From: Endotrypanum monterogeii
Taxonomy: Eukaryota; Euglenozoa; Kinetoplastea; Trypanosomatida; Trypanosomatidae
Length of the DNA stretch: 64,000 bases
Direction of reading: 5' to 3'
NCBI GenBank assembly: GCA_000333855.2
Contig: CM007317.1
Span: forward strand, 1,028,596 to 1,092,595
Each line of letters starts with the position of its first letter. Within the stretch, counting starts at the first letter, position 1. Made by a program: the position numbers and the translations under genes. The notes below the pieces were generated by a model. The model was not told the origin of the DNA, ran no database searches, and worked only from the letters and a program-made list of their open reading frames with translations. Positions 40,901 to 50,410 of the stretch are shown in pieces.

Positions 40901-41418
40901 GACATCACGTGGCGATGTGTCCGACGCTGCGGGCGCAAGATCAAGAGGCCGATGTGCGCCAAGTCAACGCTTTACAAGAGCCGTCACCAGAATCAGTACC
41001 CCTCACATGCCCTCCGCCCAGGAGCGACCGTGTGCCATTCTGCATTAAATGCGGACACTCGGGACACCTCTACACGAGTTGCCGGCAAATCCCAGCAGGT
41101 CTGCATCATGCAACCCACTGCCCTATTTGCCAGAAACCTCGCACAAGCGTCTCGCATGATCCGGCGCACTGCCCACAGCGGAAGCCCGTGCCGGAAGGCT
41201 ACCTGCACAGCGGTATACCCTCCGCAGCGAAGGAGATCACTCATCATACAATTACCTCTGATCCTTCATCGAGCAGGTCAGCGTCGGACTCCGATCGCGA
41301 TCGTTCTTTACCCACAGCTCGTAGGCAACTAGAGTCAGCCAACACGCACGTGGACAGTTCTCGTCGCCGTCGTCGTCGTCGTGGCTCGGTTTTGATTGCT
41401 GATAGCTACGTCGACTAG
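37882..41418 (+). CDS. Degenerate RluA-type pseudouridine synthase fused to CCHC zinc knuckles
   Basis: 1178 residues from 37882; splice-site placement favours Met17 (37930), giving MTSRIPLPLRLVQ, a possible mitochondrial presequence. The N-terminal third follows the RluA/RluD fold: TVYKPSGLP (about 53), the block ending KGLLMVTKT (about 161-169), QTYRVVCRLP (about 184-193), and ALYEVQTHGD...GLHVVNDY (about 426-456). The catalytic HRLDxxTSG reads NQWTSRCKG and the GRTHQIR element reads GDTTADEV, so the catalytic Asp and key Arg appear lost. The C-terminal part carries zinc knuckles: C845-x2-C848-x4-H853-x4-C858; C1001-x2-C1004-x3/4-H-x3/4-C1013; C1054-x2-C1057-x4-H1062-x4-C1067; and a looser C1080-x2-C1083-x8-H1092-x4-C1097. 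It ends in a seven-arginine tail near 1162. I infer a non-catalytic RNA-binding protein. Confidence 0.75.
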   Translation: MSVVHYSPTLFCSTTSMTSRIPLPLRLVQCDLWATKTNGRLHSGHKSPNSQVLTVYKPSGLPCYAASQVKAVTSAGGNGRRLCAIHTRYTSDTSSSATIVESGPQPRPEDPSDSLLSRIIDAALPGCAPYVALPVVSSLLRRGGHDTAPAAQLNQWTSRCKGLLMVTKTPSDALFLRNAAQLDLVRQTYRVVCRLPPGVSTAARRYLRIHDSGNPHVASEASLTEKGLLNPYVQAHMERRRRQQQLSDLTVGIPLIVKPLAAPGMAGGTVVSALTPDYQLPESVHPHPLVTGGFFDVARSQLRVQGIVRCYLRTQEPLAETSAARVHQQTRLKNLFLARSSARTDYNSATSIVNEDMLDSRHPWIPPRWRLGVSLDAPHMHCDVGVEGGGNAHVHRSAAVPAPRGKLLSMRVRLVSLSPHEGSDIALYEVQTHGDTTADEVAAVFNSEGLHVVNDYVQDVSLAMAVEEVANRMRAAPPSLLHELPLGLQHQLRSATAEELVALPLTRMPLEDADRLATHDNLVRVSSLPSSFPFSEDVERLRQVVNAATSPTGSNSRFPLQRLLLHALSSLKLTNPSERHVYQQVIGLTLGSGVECAGVVFPEPSDPDNVRVLQQLWLTYEQERQRHASLADAARAARQHPLASSLRYCTRNILDDPAGLTRVPLLTDVSMEIRSGTALKSVTGSGTNNDASSARGECSFTQAVELLGAPLYSPSVYPKRISSNDETHDKTDAGLREDNAITARWEQIEVPPPYQVAFRNWCMTSVDPASFTDAATSVEGTPFLLPSPEKLLERCDLPGTSHAHESDSSTTSSAESCCSSVPSLVHATPTIRVLLRVEELAELSCAYCGASGHSWQHCVSRVAETVTGLENDGAASDSGLQPESCLSTRNVSPGPKPLGIPSDSSVIHSEGLTSVDDTVALLTEQARAVSRYGQNSERQHLEVDGRGNFPSSLSSESAVSFTGDGPLIAVPNVAATHRYKADHSLRSESKKPSVYRRVIRCVYCGGRHHVAMCPTLRAQDQEADVRQVNALQEPSPESVPLTCPPPRSDRVPFCIKCGHSGHLYTSCRQIPAGLHHATHCPICQKPRTSVSHDPAHCPQRKPVPEGYLHSGIPSAAKEITHHTITSDPSSSRSASDSDRDRSLPTARRQLESANTHVDSSRRRRRRRGSVLIADSYVD

Positions 41419-42167
41419 CACCCGAGTCACTCGCTCACACACCCCTCCCCGACACACAAACATACACACTCATACACGAACGACCCATGACACATGTTTT
41501 CGTATTTCCAAGCGGACTCGAATAATGGGAGAAGTGCGCACGATTGATGATCACAGTTTGACCGTTTTAAAAAGGAAAAGACGACAAGTACACCCGCAGA
41601 GAGAAACATATTTCTCTCCATTTGGGATCGGCCTAGAGCTGTGTTGTAGCCGGCCACTCCCTCTGTTACATGGATACAATCCCTGCCAAAGACGTTGGTG
41701 CTTAGCAGTTCATAGACCGCCGCTTTTCTCCCTATCACGGTTTTTGTCGCCTTGCTATACATGCAGTGGACGGTGACGGTTTGCATACTGCTTTTTTTTG
41801 AGGCTTAGCAGATTGTTGAATAGCGGGAAAAGGTGGAAGTGAGGATGTCACATGGCGCCTTCCCTTACCCCAGTCCGACGGATTTTTGGGCATGCATCAC
41901 GGGAATCTCCTCTCCTCCGTCCCTCGTCACTCCCTCCCTCGACCATTTCTCGCGCTTTCGCATAAATTTCAAGGAACTTACCGAACCCCATGAACAGAGG
42001 CCTTTATTGCACGCGTCTACACTCGACACCATCTCATACCTATATACATGTATGTATATATTCGAAACGCCTACCCGTCGAATATTACGTACAGCTGCTG
42101 CCTTCCCCTCGCCAGCACCGTCACTGAAAAGGAACAAACACACATCCAATAGTATTGGAATGGAGGG
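41419..42167. other. Spacer, no gene seen
   Basis: It contains A/C-rich 3' UTR sequence and a leader ending with the tract CTGCTGCCTTCCCCTCGCCAG (first AG of the tract at 42114-42115), a plausible acceptor for the golgin-like gene. Confidence 0.6.
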
Positions 42168-45100
42168 ATGTGGAAGGAGTGGACTAGTAAAATCAAAAAT
42201 TTCGCCGAGGACATCGCCTCTCCTGACTACGACGACGACCACCAATATGATGACTCCCGCTCCCACGATGAGCACGAACACTGTGTTCAAGTTGCTGAAG
42301 GTACTCGTCCTCCGGTTGATAAGGAGCACCATGTCCACAAGAAAAACACCGCTGAAGTGACGCAAGCGACAACCTCAGGGCAGAACACGCGTGGTGCCGT
42401 CGGTGGTAATGGAGCAAATGCTTCCATGCTAGGGGACACGGCAGCCTGGTATCCAGCAGCCGGCAGCCATCTCGACGCGGTCGCGAAACCACAAGCGGCC
42501 GTAGTGACATCGAAAAGGTCGGCAGTCACAAAGGTAAACGACCTCAGTGACAATGATCCCCTCATCGATGCCCTCACCTCCTGTGGTGAAACACAAGTAG
42601 GATCGAGTAGTGCGACGCAACCTCTCGGACCACCGCAGGCAAAAGAGACGCTACAGCCTTCGTTAGCCCCGTTGTCATCTCTCGAATTGAAGCCCCACTC
42701 GTTTCTTGCAGCGTCTACACCCCTTAGTGCACCGACGAAGTGTGCAAAGTCCCCGCTCTCTGCACCAGCGGTCACCACGTCCCTCTCCGCCCCGTCAATG
42801 GAGCAACAGCATCCGCGGGAGCAGCCTCAGCTGATCCCTTCGTTTGAAACAGAGAAGGCGCGTTTGCTTCGAGACATCGGCGTGTATCAGGAAGAGGTAC
42901 GCGCTGCACATGAACGCACGGTTCAGTACTACGAAGAAAAACGTAAGGCGGTAGGGGAAACAACTACTGCAGCTACTGCCCTCGAATCGACCTACACCAG
43001 GGATAAGGACACCCAAGAACAAATCCGCGATCTTCGCGTAGCACTCCAGACAGCCTCGAGCGAACTAGAAACGGAGAGGACGCTCAAAGAGGAACTACAA
43101 GTGCGCGTCGAGAAGTTAGAGGAGGAGGCAAAGGGTCTCCGTGCGAGCCTCGCCGCTGCTCGGGAAGAAGTGGGCGCCATGGCAGCTTCTTCGGCTACGG
43201 CTGCTACTCCTGTGCGAGCGCTTTCGGAACCAAAAAACTCGATGTCACCTCCTGGCGTAGCGCATGGGTGTCAACGGTACGACGACGAGCTTGACACGCT
43301 CCAGAAAGTCCTCAAAGAAAAGGACGCGCTTCTCGCTGAGCAAGCAGCGCAGCTGGAGTCTTCAATGACGGCATGTCGCACCCTCGAGACTCAACTCGAA
43401 GAGGAGCAGTCGAGAAGGGCTATGCTCGTCACGGTAAGCTCCCAAACAAACTCGGTTGTCCAGCATCAAAGGGAATCTGTAGCTGCAAAAATCACTGACC
43501 AAGAGACAAACTCCAGCAGTGTACCCTCGAATATTGGAGAGGTGATAATCTCGAATTCTATCTCCGCCGTGACCGCACCAACAGAGGGCGAACCTCTCCA
43601 GAAAGAGGTGAAACGTCTGACCGAGACTATTAGTCGGCTACAGAGCGCTCTGGACACGCAAGAGCGGGAACACTCAGCGGCGGTTACGGCCGCGCAGGTG
43701 ACACACGCTGAAGCTGAAAGAAAATTTCGCGAGCAGCTAAATGCCGTCGAGAGGAGAATGGCGGAAAACAGTCGTCTATATAACGACGACCTGCTTGAGT
43801 TGAAGATGCGACTAGAGACAGAGCAGAACAAACTGAAATTTCTCGACGCCGAGAAGAAAATCGAGGAGAATGCCCGGGACGCGGCAGAGCAGCGCTGCAC
43901 CGATACTCAAGCAGCGCTCACAGCCCTTGAGCAGAAGCTGAAGAAGCTCGAAGAGGAGAATCAGAAGCGCGTGCAGGAATCCGACAAGAAACAAGGTGAC
44001 TCCAGTATCTCTGTGACGGTACTCACTCAAGTTAAAAAAGAATTAGGAGAAAGAGTTGAGGCGATGGAGCTGATGATGGGACAACTTCGGCGCATGGCAG
44101 TTGACACATTAGTGCGACTAGGCGTGGATATGCAGCATGTCATACAGGAGACCGATAAACAGAATAATAGTGAACAGCATTCACATTGCTCTGACGATGC
44201 CGATGGGAACAACAGCGACGCGGAGGAGACGAGGCGGTGGGTCGATATGTCTACGGAAATGCCACTTCCACAGCTTTTCTCGCTGCTTATTACCGAATGT
44301 CTGAGGCAACACAATGTGGTGCTGCGTGCAGAACGTGTTCAGGAGGAGTGGGAGCAAACATACGAACAGGCTCGTCTAGTGAACGAGTCACTCAACCGAC
44401 AGGTTTCTGATGCGTGGGGCACGATTGGGAAGATGCGCGAAGAAATGTCCATCAAAGACGAGGCTGTACGTCACATGCAGTCACGCGTCGGCAGCGGTGA
44501 TGCTCGTCTTGTGGAAATGCAAGAACAGCTAGCGGGTGTCATGCATGAGCTGCAGTCTCTGCGCGAGGAACGTGAAGGCTGGGTGGAACGGTGGAGGCAG
44601 GCTGAGACAGGCGCAGAGATCCAGGCAACTACTCTCACTTCCCTCGAAGAAGAGCTGCGCGTTCACCAGGAGATGCTACGAATGAAGGATGCAGAACTGC
44701 AAGCATCGCTGCAGTCCACCGATAACCTTCAGCTGGTTTTGGATCGGTTCCAAGAGAGCAAGCTGCATGAAGTAGAAGCGCTCACGCTTGCAGCGCAGGT
44801 TGAGGCAGAGGAACTGAGGAAAAAGTTGGCGGAAGCGCAACGAGTTATAGAGCGGCACGACAGCGAGTGGAAGGCTAACCACCAGAGCTTCGAGAGGCAG
44901 ATTGCCTTAAAAGATGCTGAGGTGACCACCATGCACCGGAAGCTAGCAGAGGTTCGCAAGGCTCTGGAGAAGACAACGTCCCGCCATATGGGCGGCTCAG
45001 AGGCAAGCATCGACAAAGGCGTCGTGTCGCAGCTTCTCGCCAAATATATTCACGCTTTTATAGAGCAGCGAAAGGAGGCGGAAGACATGCTGAAGGTACT

Positions 45101-45536
45101 GAGCGGACTACTTGACTGGGATGAAGCAACGCAAGAGGTGGCTGGTCTGTTGCCTGGGCCGAACAATCCCCAGTTGCCAGGCGGATCTAGTGGCCAGGGA
45201 ACCCGTAGTCGCAAGCCATTGCTCTCTTGGATTCGTAAATCGGAGAAAACCTCTGCGTCACAGTCGAGCACAAAGCACACCAACGTGGAAGCACAGACAG
45301 GCAAGGCGGGGCTAGTGTCGATGTGGGTCCAATTTCTGCTCAAGGAAAGTGAAGAGGGCAACGTCCAAACCCCTGCAAACCACCATAAAGATGACGTCAC
45401 GGTGTCCCCCCTCACCGCACCGGCCCCGTACTCGGTAGGTGTTTCACAACCCAACTCCTCATCGAACGCACCACCACTGCCTGCATCTGTGGCAATGGAA
45501 TCTCCAAACAGTGGCACAAAGAATCAAGCGATATGA
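42168..45536 (+). CDS. Golgin-like coiled-coil protein with GRAB-like domain
   Basis: 1122 residues. The first 20, MWKEWTSKIKNFAEDIASPD, resemble the N-terminal amphipathic segment of golgins of the GMAP-210 type. A disordered, charged region follows (about 20-220), then heptad-rich coiled coil from about 225 to 940 with breaks near 345-375 and 440-475 and a short globular-looking part near 620-720. At about 950-1000 the sequence VVSQLLAKYIHAFI...DMLKVLSGLLDWDEATQ matches the GRIP-related Arf-binding (GRAB) pattern, with its first helix, the VL-x-x-L-x-x-L-L-x-W second helix and following glycine. A Ser/Pro-rich tail ends it. By family, it tethers vesicles at the cis-Golgi through Arf1. The coiled coil is certain. 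The GRAB call is by eye. Confidence 0.75.
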   Translation: MWKEWTSKIKNFAEDIASPDYDDDHQYDDSRSHDEHEHCVQVAEGTRPPVDKEHHVHKKNTAEVTQATTSGQNTRGAVGGNGANASMLGDTAAWYPAAGSHLDAVAKPQAAVVTSKRSAVTKVNDLSDNDPLIDALTSCGETQVGSSSATQPLGPPQAKETLQPSLAPLSSLELKPHSFLAASTPLSAPTKCAKSPLSAPAVTTSLSAPSMEQQHPREQPQLIPSFETEKARLLRDIGVYQEEVRAAHERTVQYYEEKRKAVGETTTAATALESTYTRDKDTQEQIRDLRVALQTASSELETERTLKEELQVRVEKLEEEAKGLRASLAAAREEVGAMAASSATAATPVRALSEPKNSMSPPGVAHGCQRYDDELDTLQKVLKEKDALLAEQAAQLESSMTACRTLETQLEEEQSRRAMLVTVSSQTNSVVQHQRESVAAKITDQETNSSSVPSNIGEVIISNSISAVTAPTEGEPLQKEVKRLTETISRLQSALDTQEREHSAAVTAAQVTHAEAERKFREQLNAVERRMAENSRLYNDDLLELKMRLETEQNKLKFLDAEKKIEENARDAAEQRCTDTQAALTALEQKLKKLEEENQKRVQESDKKQGDSSISVTVLTQVKKELGERVEAMELMMGQLRRMAVDTLVRLGVDMQHVIQETDKQNNSEQHSHCSDDADGNNSDAEETRRWVDMSTEMPLPQLFSLLITECLRQHNVVLRAERVQEEWEQTYEQARLVNESLNRQVSDAWGTIGKMREEMSIKDEAVRHMQSRVGSGDARLVEMQEQLAGVMHELQSLREEREGWVERWRQAETGAEIQATTLTSLEEELRVHQEMLRMKDAELQASLQSTDNLQLVLDRFQESKLHEVEALTLAAQVEAEELRKKLAEAQRVIERHDSEWKANHQSFERQIALKDAEVTTMHRKLAEVRKALEKTTSRHMGGSEASIDKGVVSQLLAKYIHAFIEQRKEAEDMLKVLSGLLDWDEATQEVAGLLPGPNNPQLPGGSSGQGTRSRKPLLSWIRKSEKTSASQSSTKHTNVEAQTGKAGLVSMWVQFLLKESEEGNVQTPANHHKDDVTVSPLTAPAPYSVGVSQPNSSSNAPPLPASVAMESPNSGTKNQAI

Positions 45537-46899
45537 AGATGCTTGTGTTGGCCTAGCGCGTATCGTTGTCACTGTTGTAGTGACAAAAAGAAAGAAGTGC
45601 CTGCAAGGAAAGCCTCATGTGCGCCTGTGTTCCGACTTCCTTTGATTCCTTTCCCTTCCCTAACTCGCCAATTTGTAAAGGAGGGAGGAGGTCTGTGGCC
45701 CCGTAAGCAGGAGGCGGGTAGCTGTCCGCTGTGTTACGCTGTAGAAAAAAATGGAAGGTTTTTTTTTTGTGTGCTTCGACTCAGATCCCCTTTTCCGACG
45801 ACGCTATGCTCACGTGTTATCGGGTGTGTCGTGCCTGACAGCAGGCCTGTGATCCATCCGTACATCGCAAGATCTCTTTCTCTCTCTTTGCTACATCGTA
45901 TGCAGAAAAAGAATCCGGTGAGGGATTGAGAAAAAAAAAATCACCTTCATCTTTTCCCTTGTCAGCGCGCTTCTTTTTCAGTGACCTCCTCTCATTATTC
46001 TAATACTGTAGCTGTGCTCTGATATCATTACGTGAACAGTCACTGTGTTCTATACACTAGGTAGTCTCTCGAAGCTGTAACCAGGCTCGCTGCCCACTAT
46101 CTCTCGGCTTCGTACCTGTTGGCGTGTTTATTGCTGTTCCTGTTATTCGCACATGTTTTTTTTTTATGAATACACCTCGCCCCTTAAGTTCGACAGTGCG
46201 TGAACGAGCCAGCTCGACCTGAACTTTTGAGGCAGTTAATGATGTGGTATACTTCGGGGTGGCTTCACCAGCGGCACTCCCCTCCCCCTCCTCTTTACGC
46301 ACGAGCCCTCCTCCTAGTTTGGGGGTGAAAATGGCAGTACTTGTGAGGATGTGCGCCGGTGTGTTTCTGACGGAGGTCTCATGTGCCCCAAACCCACGCC
46401 CGATCGTTTATAACTGACGTAAAGAGCAACAGAATAATGGAAAAAGCAGAGTCACCCGAGTAGAACACCCACACACCTTCTATCCCTCTATCTATGTTGT
46501 CTACCCGATACTTGTGCAGCTCTCTACCTCCTCCTTTCCCCATTCTTTCCCGTGTCGACTCACGAATACACCGCGAACACACCGACATACGTTGACCCGC
46601 ACACTACGAAACCGTTGTTCTCCTTCCCCTCCCCCCCCTCCCATTTACACACGCATCTTACCATTGATGGTCAATGGGTCAAGTCTCTCAGACACTCCAC
46701 CACAAAAAAAAAGGGAGAGAACATCGTTGGAGGACGCCTTCGCCCGTGAAGCGTGCACACTGAGCGGTGGTGTGTCGGTAAATGCGCAGTTATCTACGAA
46801 AGTAAGAAAGAACATCGACATATTTTTTTTTTTGTCAAAGTCTACAGACTAGCGCCTCAGATAGCGATACCCTACTCGGTGCACACGCATACACACATA

Positions 46900-46902
<3 letters not shown>

Positions 46903-46931
<29 letters not shown>
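46903..46931. repeat. (TA)n microsatellite
   Basis: About 14 TA units just upstream of the splice region of the next gene. Confidence 0.95.
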
Positions 46932-46933
<2 letters not shown>

Positions 46934-46987
46934 ATATAAATAGCTATACGCTCCTCGCATAAATCACCATCAGGAGCACGTTGAGTC

Positions 46988-47021
46988 ATTTTTTTTTATT
47001 TTACCTTTGCTGCTCCCCCAG
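46988..47021 (+). promoter_or_regulatory. Predicted trans-splice acceptor
   Basis: A T-rich tract runs into GCTGCTCCCCCAG (AG at 47020-47021), 28 bases before the ATG at 47050. Confidence 0.55.
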
Positions 47022-47049
47022 TTGTTCAGTGGGGAGTGGGAGTTGAGTG

Positions 47050-49497
47050 ATGTCTACATATGAGTGGGTCATTGAGCACGAAAACTGTGGTGGTGTGACG
47101 ACGAGTATTGTATTCGACTTTGCTGATGGTGGGACCGGCGGGCACGTTAATGAAAACCTCGTGGACATGGCATCGTCGTCACGTCACACAGCACAAAGAC
47201 GAGACGACCGAGGTCGAGCTGTCACCGGCAGTGCCTCAACGGCCGGGGGCCTCCTATCAGTGAAAGACGGTACCCGCTCTGAAGGTGGCAGCAGTCGCCG
47301 CAGCAGCAAGCGCAGTAACGGTAGCCGATCACGCAAACATCTTCAGCACACCCTCGGGACCACTGGCAGGAGTAGTGGTTTTTCTGGCGGCGCCAAAGGA
47401 AGTGGAGGTGGTCTCGGCGTAATGGCAATGCCGACCAGCTCCGCCTACGCATCCGTTTCTCTTCGACAGCGCTATCAGCGAGTACTTGGTGGCGGTGGTC
47501 GTTGCGGAGGCACAGCGGCATCTATTTCTCCGATTTCGATTTCGCCAACAACAATGTTCGACGCTGCCGCCCCCACCTCAAGCTCAGGACCTGTATATCC
47601 TCTCAGGGCCGATCCGAACGCTGCCCTACGAGGTAACGGCCGATCTCTCGGCTGTGATCCCCTTGTCGGCGTTCCCTCTGGTCGTCATCCACCCGACACC
47701 CTGCTCTTTTCGACTGGCGAGACGGAAACGGTAGGCGAGGAAAACAGTCCCAGACACTGTACAGGCCCCGTGCCGCGCCACCGCTCCAGGAGAGCAGCAG
47801 GCGGTAACAGTAGCGGCGGAGGCGTGTCCAGCGTACCCTGGGCTAGTCCTGTGGGCGAAGGAACTCCCACAACTTTAGCCCACGTGACTGCGAATAACTT
47901 CACCACCACAAACGCGGCTCGGCGGCGGGCCTTGCATGAGGCACCTGCTATCACGGCAGCTCGTGTGACGCCGCCCTCTCGCCCCTGCCGCTTCAAAGAG
48001 GTGCGTGACAATGACGAGAACGTGTCCGACGACAATGACTTGACTGAAGAGGAGGGCCCCCACTATGTTCTGCGTGATGTGTGGGCCATGCGCTCTGCGT
48101 ACCCTCGGACCGTCCCAACACATGCAACAGAACACACTGCATTTGTGCCGCTGCACCCCATCAATGTAGAGGAAGAAACGACGGCAAAGATGATCACGGT
48201 CGACCGTTTTGTAGAGCCCACTGGTGGCACAGCTTTCTGCAGTGTGCTCAGCAGCATCTCAGGTATCAACACAAACCACAAAGTGCCGTATGTTCCTGCA
48301 AAAGACCAGGAAGAGGTAAACAAGCAACATCTCGTAGACGCTGCAGAAGAGTACCGGCGGTACAACAAAATGCTCCTAAAAAAGGAGCGTCAGCGGCGAC
48401 GCGGGTGCGAATGGCGCAGATCAGAAGAAAGTAGTGTGTGTCCGTCCAGATCTCCTGCAAAGCCACCTTTCAATGCCAATACGCACGCTGGTCGAGGTCG
48501 CACTTTGGGTGACCGCAATGGCCTCGACGGCCGCGACCACGCCCGCGGAAGCAGCACCGACAGTAGTTATGATGACGTGTGCCAAGATTGTAGCGACACA
48601 TCGTCCTTGGAGTGTCTGAGTAACTCTTCGAGAGACGACTACAACGTGTGCGAACTGCGTGCTGACCCGGCCTTCGCTGCAACAGTTCAGTCTTTGGCCA
48701 ATCGAGCGGAGCGCGAGCGCAAGAGGATGGAGTCGCGGGAGGAGCAGATGCTCTGGTGCGAGGCAGCGCAAAATACGAAGCGGTTGCCTGCGCAGCGCTC
48801 CCCACAGAAGCAGCTAAAGACGCCCAGCACTCCCCTCCCCACAACAGACCCCGCTTTCGCCACGACGACAGTGCAACAATCGATGATCGCGACCGGAGCG
48901 CCACGTCACGGTGAGGACCTTATCGCTGAAGGGGTTACAAAGAGCAAAGCTCCGTCGTCTTTCTTCATTTCACCGATACACCAATCTGTAGCAGCAGAGT
49001 CGGCCCAGTGGACGTGTGGAACGAGATTTCAGTTTCTTGGCCAAGGTGGGCTAGGTGGGAGCATCCGGCCCATGTCTGCAAGCTCGCTCTCCTCTGGGAC
49101 AGTGAAACCGCCGCCACAACGCTGCATCTCCATGCCCCCACTTGCCGCCACCAGTCGGCGTCGTAGACGGTCACGAGACGACGATGACAACGATGAGGAG
49201 ATTATAAACGCCTCGCACAACAGCGGCGCATTGTCATCAGTGGCGCAGCTCATTCCCGATGAGTCCACAATGGACACTCGTCGTGTGCTAAAGAAGCGTA
49301 AACGAGGCTCTTGTGCTCGTCAAGCTATCGTCGGCGAGTGTGGCGGCAGCAGGGCACTGCGCCCAGTAGCCGCCCCATCTTTTCGTCCACCTGTGGAGCT
49401 ATTGCCATGCAGCAAAAAGGATATGTGCGAACGTCTGCTCGAAAAGTTCTTGATGGAGGCGGTGCTAGACGACACTGACGACTTTCAGTTGCACTGA
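47050..49497 (+). CDS. Unknown 815-residue basic, largely disordered protein
   Basis: The first ATG is 47050 (the frame is open three bases earlier through a GTG), 28 bases after a good acceptor. The N-terminal 30 residues, starting STYEWVIEHENCGG, look structured. Then come long Ser/Gly/Arg/Thr-rich low-complexity stretches (50-300). A more conserved-looking core lies at about 320-460 (YVLRDVWAMRSAYPRT, then VPYVPAKDQEEVNKQH followed by a Lys/Arg-rich helix). A basic/acidic patch (RRRRSRDDDDNDEE) sits near 710, with KKRKRG near 760 as a possible nuclear signal. The last 25 residues form an acidic helix (MCERLLEKFLMEAVLDDTDD). I recognise no family. The signals hint at a nuclear protein, no more. 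Confidence 0.75.
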   Translation: MSTYEWVIEHENCGGVTTSIVFDFADGGTGGHVNENLVDMASSSRHTAQRRDDRGRAVTGSASTAGGLLSVKDGTRSEGGSSRRSSKRSNGSRSRKHLQHTLGTTGRSSGFSGGAKGSGGGLGVMAMPTSSAYASVSLRQRYQRVLGGGGRCGGTAASISPISISPTTMFDAAAPTSSSGPVYPLRADPNAALRGNGRSLGCDPLVGVPSGRHPPDTLLFSTGETETVGEENSPRHCTGPVPRHRSRRAAGGNSSGGGVSSVPWASPVGEGTPTTLAHVTANNFTTTNAARRRALHEAPAITAARVTPPSRPCRFKEVRDNDENVSDDNDLTEEEGPHYVLRDVWAMRSAYPRTVPTHATEHTAFVPLHPINVEEETTAKMITVDRFVEPTGGTAFCSVLSSISGINTNHKVPYVPAKDQEEVNKQHLVDAAEEYRRYNKMLLKKERQRRRGCEWRRSEESSVCPSRSPAKPPFNANTHAGRGRTLGDRNGLDGRDHARGSSTDSSYDDVCQDCSDTSSLECLSNSSRDDYNVCELRADPAFAATVQSLANRAERERKRMESREEQMLWCEAAQNTKRLPAQRSPQKQLKTPSTPLPTTDPAFATTTVQQSMIATGAPRHGEDLIAEGVTKSKAPSSFFISPIHQSVAAESAQWTCGTRFQFLGQGGLGGSIRPMSASSLSSGTVKPPPQRCISMPPLAATSRRRRRSRDDDDNDEEIINASHNSGALSSVAQLIPDESTMDTRRVLKKRKRGSCARQAIVGECGGSRALRPVAAPSFRPPVELLPCSKKDMCERLLEKFLMEAVLDDTDDFQLH

Positions 49498-49554
49498 AAA
49501 GGAAAAAAAAAGGGAGGATAGGGGAAAAAATGTGCTTGAAACAGCATGGTGTAA

Positions 49555-49558
<4 letters not shown>

Positions 49559-49592
<34 letters not shown>
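49559..49592. repeat. (TA)n microsatellite
   Basis: About 16 TA units in the 3' flank of the 815-residue gene. Confidence 0.95.
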
Positions 49593-49594
<2 letters not shown>

Positions 49595-50069
49595 ACACAT
49601 ATGCGATTATCTCCCCTATAAAATACCTTGGCTCTACCTCATGTGCTCTCTCTTTTGGGGCCGTGTGAAGGAATTTTTTGGTGCATTCACCTATACTTTC
49701 TTCCTGTGTATTGGTATGTGCTAAGGTACAATGTCAAGTGAGTTGAAATATATTTTTGCTTAGAAAAAAAAAGTAACGAGGGACACACATACACATATAC
49801 ACAGGGTACAGCATCTCTGTGCAAAGAAAAAAAAAAAGTATCTGTTCTGCGAGTGGATCTGGTACACAACTTCGTCACCGCGGCAACATACCAGGCTCAC
49901 TGAATCCCAGTAAGGTGACAAAGAGTAACACAATGTGACTGAAATTGTAGGGGGCGCTGAGGGAAGACGACTAATTCTCGTGTGTAAACCTCAACTGGAC
50001 GTACGCATTCCTTGGTAAACTTTTTTTTTTTTCACAATCAAACGAGGTTCAATTGAAATGCATTCATTA

Positions 50070-50095
50070 CACACACACACACACACACACACATG

Positions 50096-50126
<31 letters not shown>

Positions 50127-50131
50127 ATATA
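50070..50131. repeat. (CA)n-(TA)n compound microsatellite
   Basis: About 12 CA units followed by TATG units and about 11 TA units. Confidence 0.9.
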
Positions 50132-50410
50132 CATTTATGCATACAATATTTCTTTTATGTGTCACATCTCTCTTGAATTTGGTATCACGCCTGTTGATTA
50201 CGTCTCTCATGGCCCAACGTCTTCGCTGCGTGTATGCGTGTACCGTAAAATGATTTATGTATCTCATCGCACAAATGCCCAAGGTACACACACACTTATC
50301 TGTACTGATTTCGCTCTCACCGGACGAGGGTGACCATCAAAGACCATTGACGCTGCGTTTGATGGGCATAATATATTATATTGAATCCCAGGATCTTCAC
50401 CATCACCGCA

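Larger units (their letters stand above)
45537..47049. other. Spacer with (TA)n, no gene seen
   Basis: It contains T-runs at about 45758-45769 and 46155-46166, pyrimidine-rich blocks, and a (TA)n array at 46903-46931. Frames up to 128 codons are not coding-like. Confidence 0.65.
49498..50410. other. Spacer with two (TA)n arrays, no gene seen
   Basis: It contains (TA)n at 49559-49592 and a (CA)n-(TA)n compound repeat at 50070-50131, plus A- and T-runs. No credible frame. Confidence 0.7.

Noticed and set aside
40625..41332. 235-codon plus-strand frame
   Set aside because: Frame-shifted shadow of the zinc-knuckle part of the PUS-like gene.
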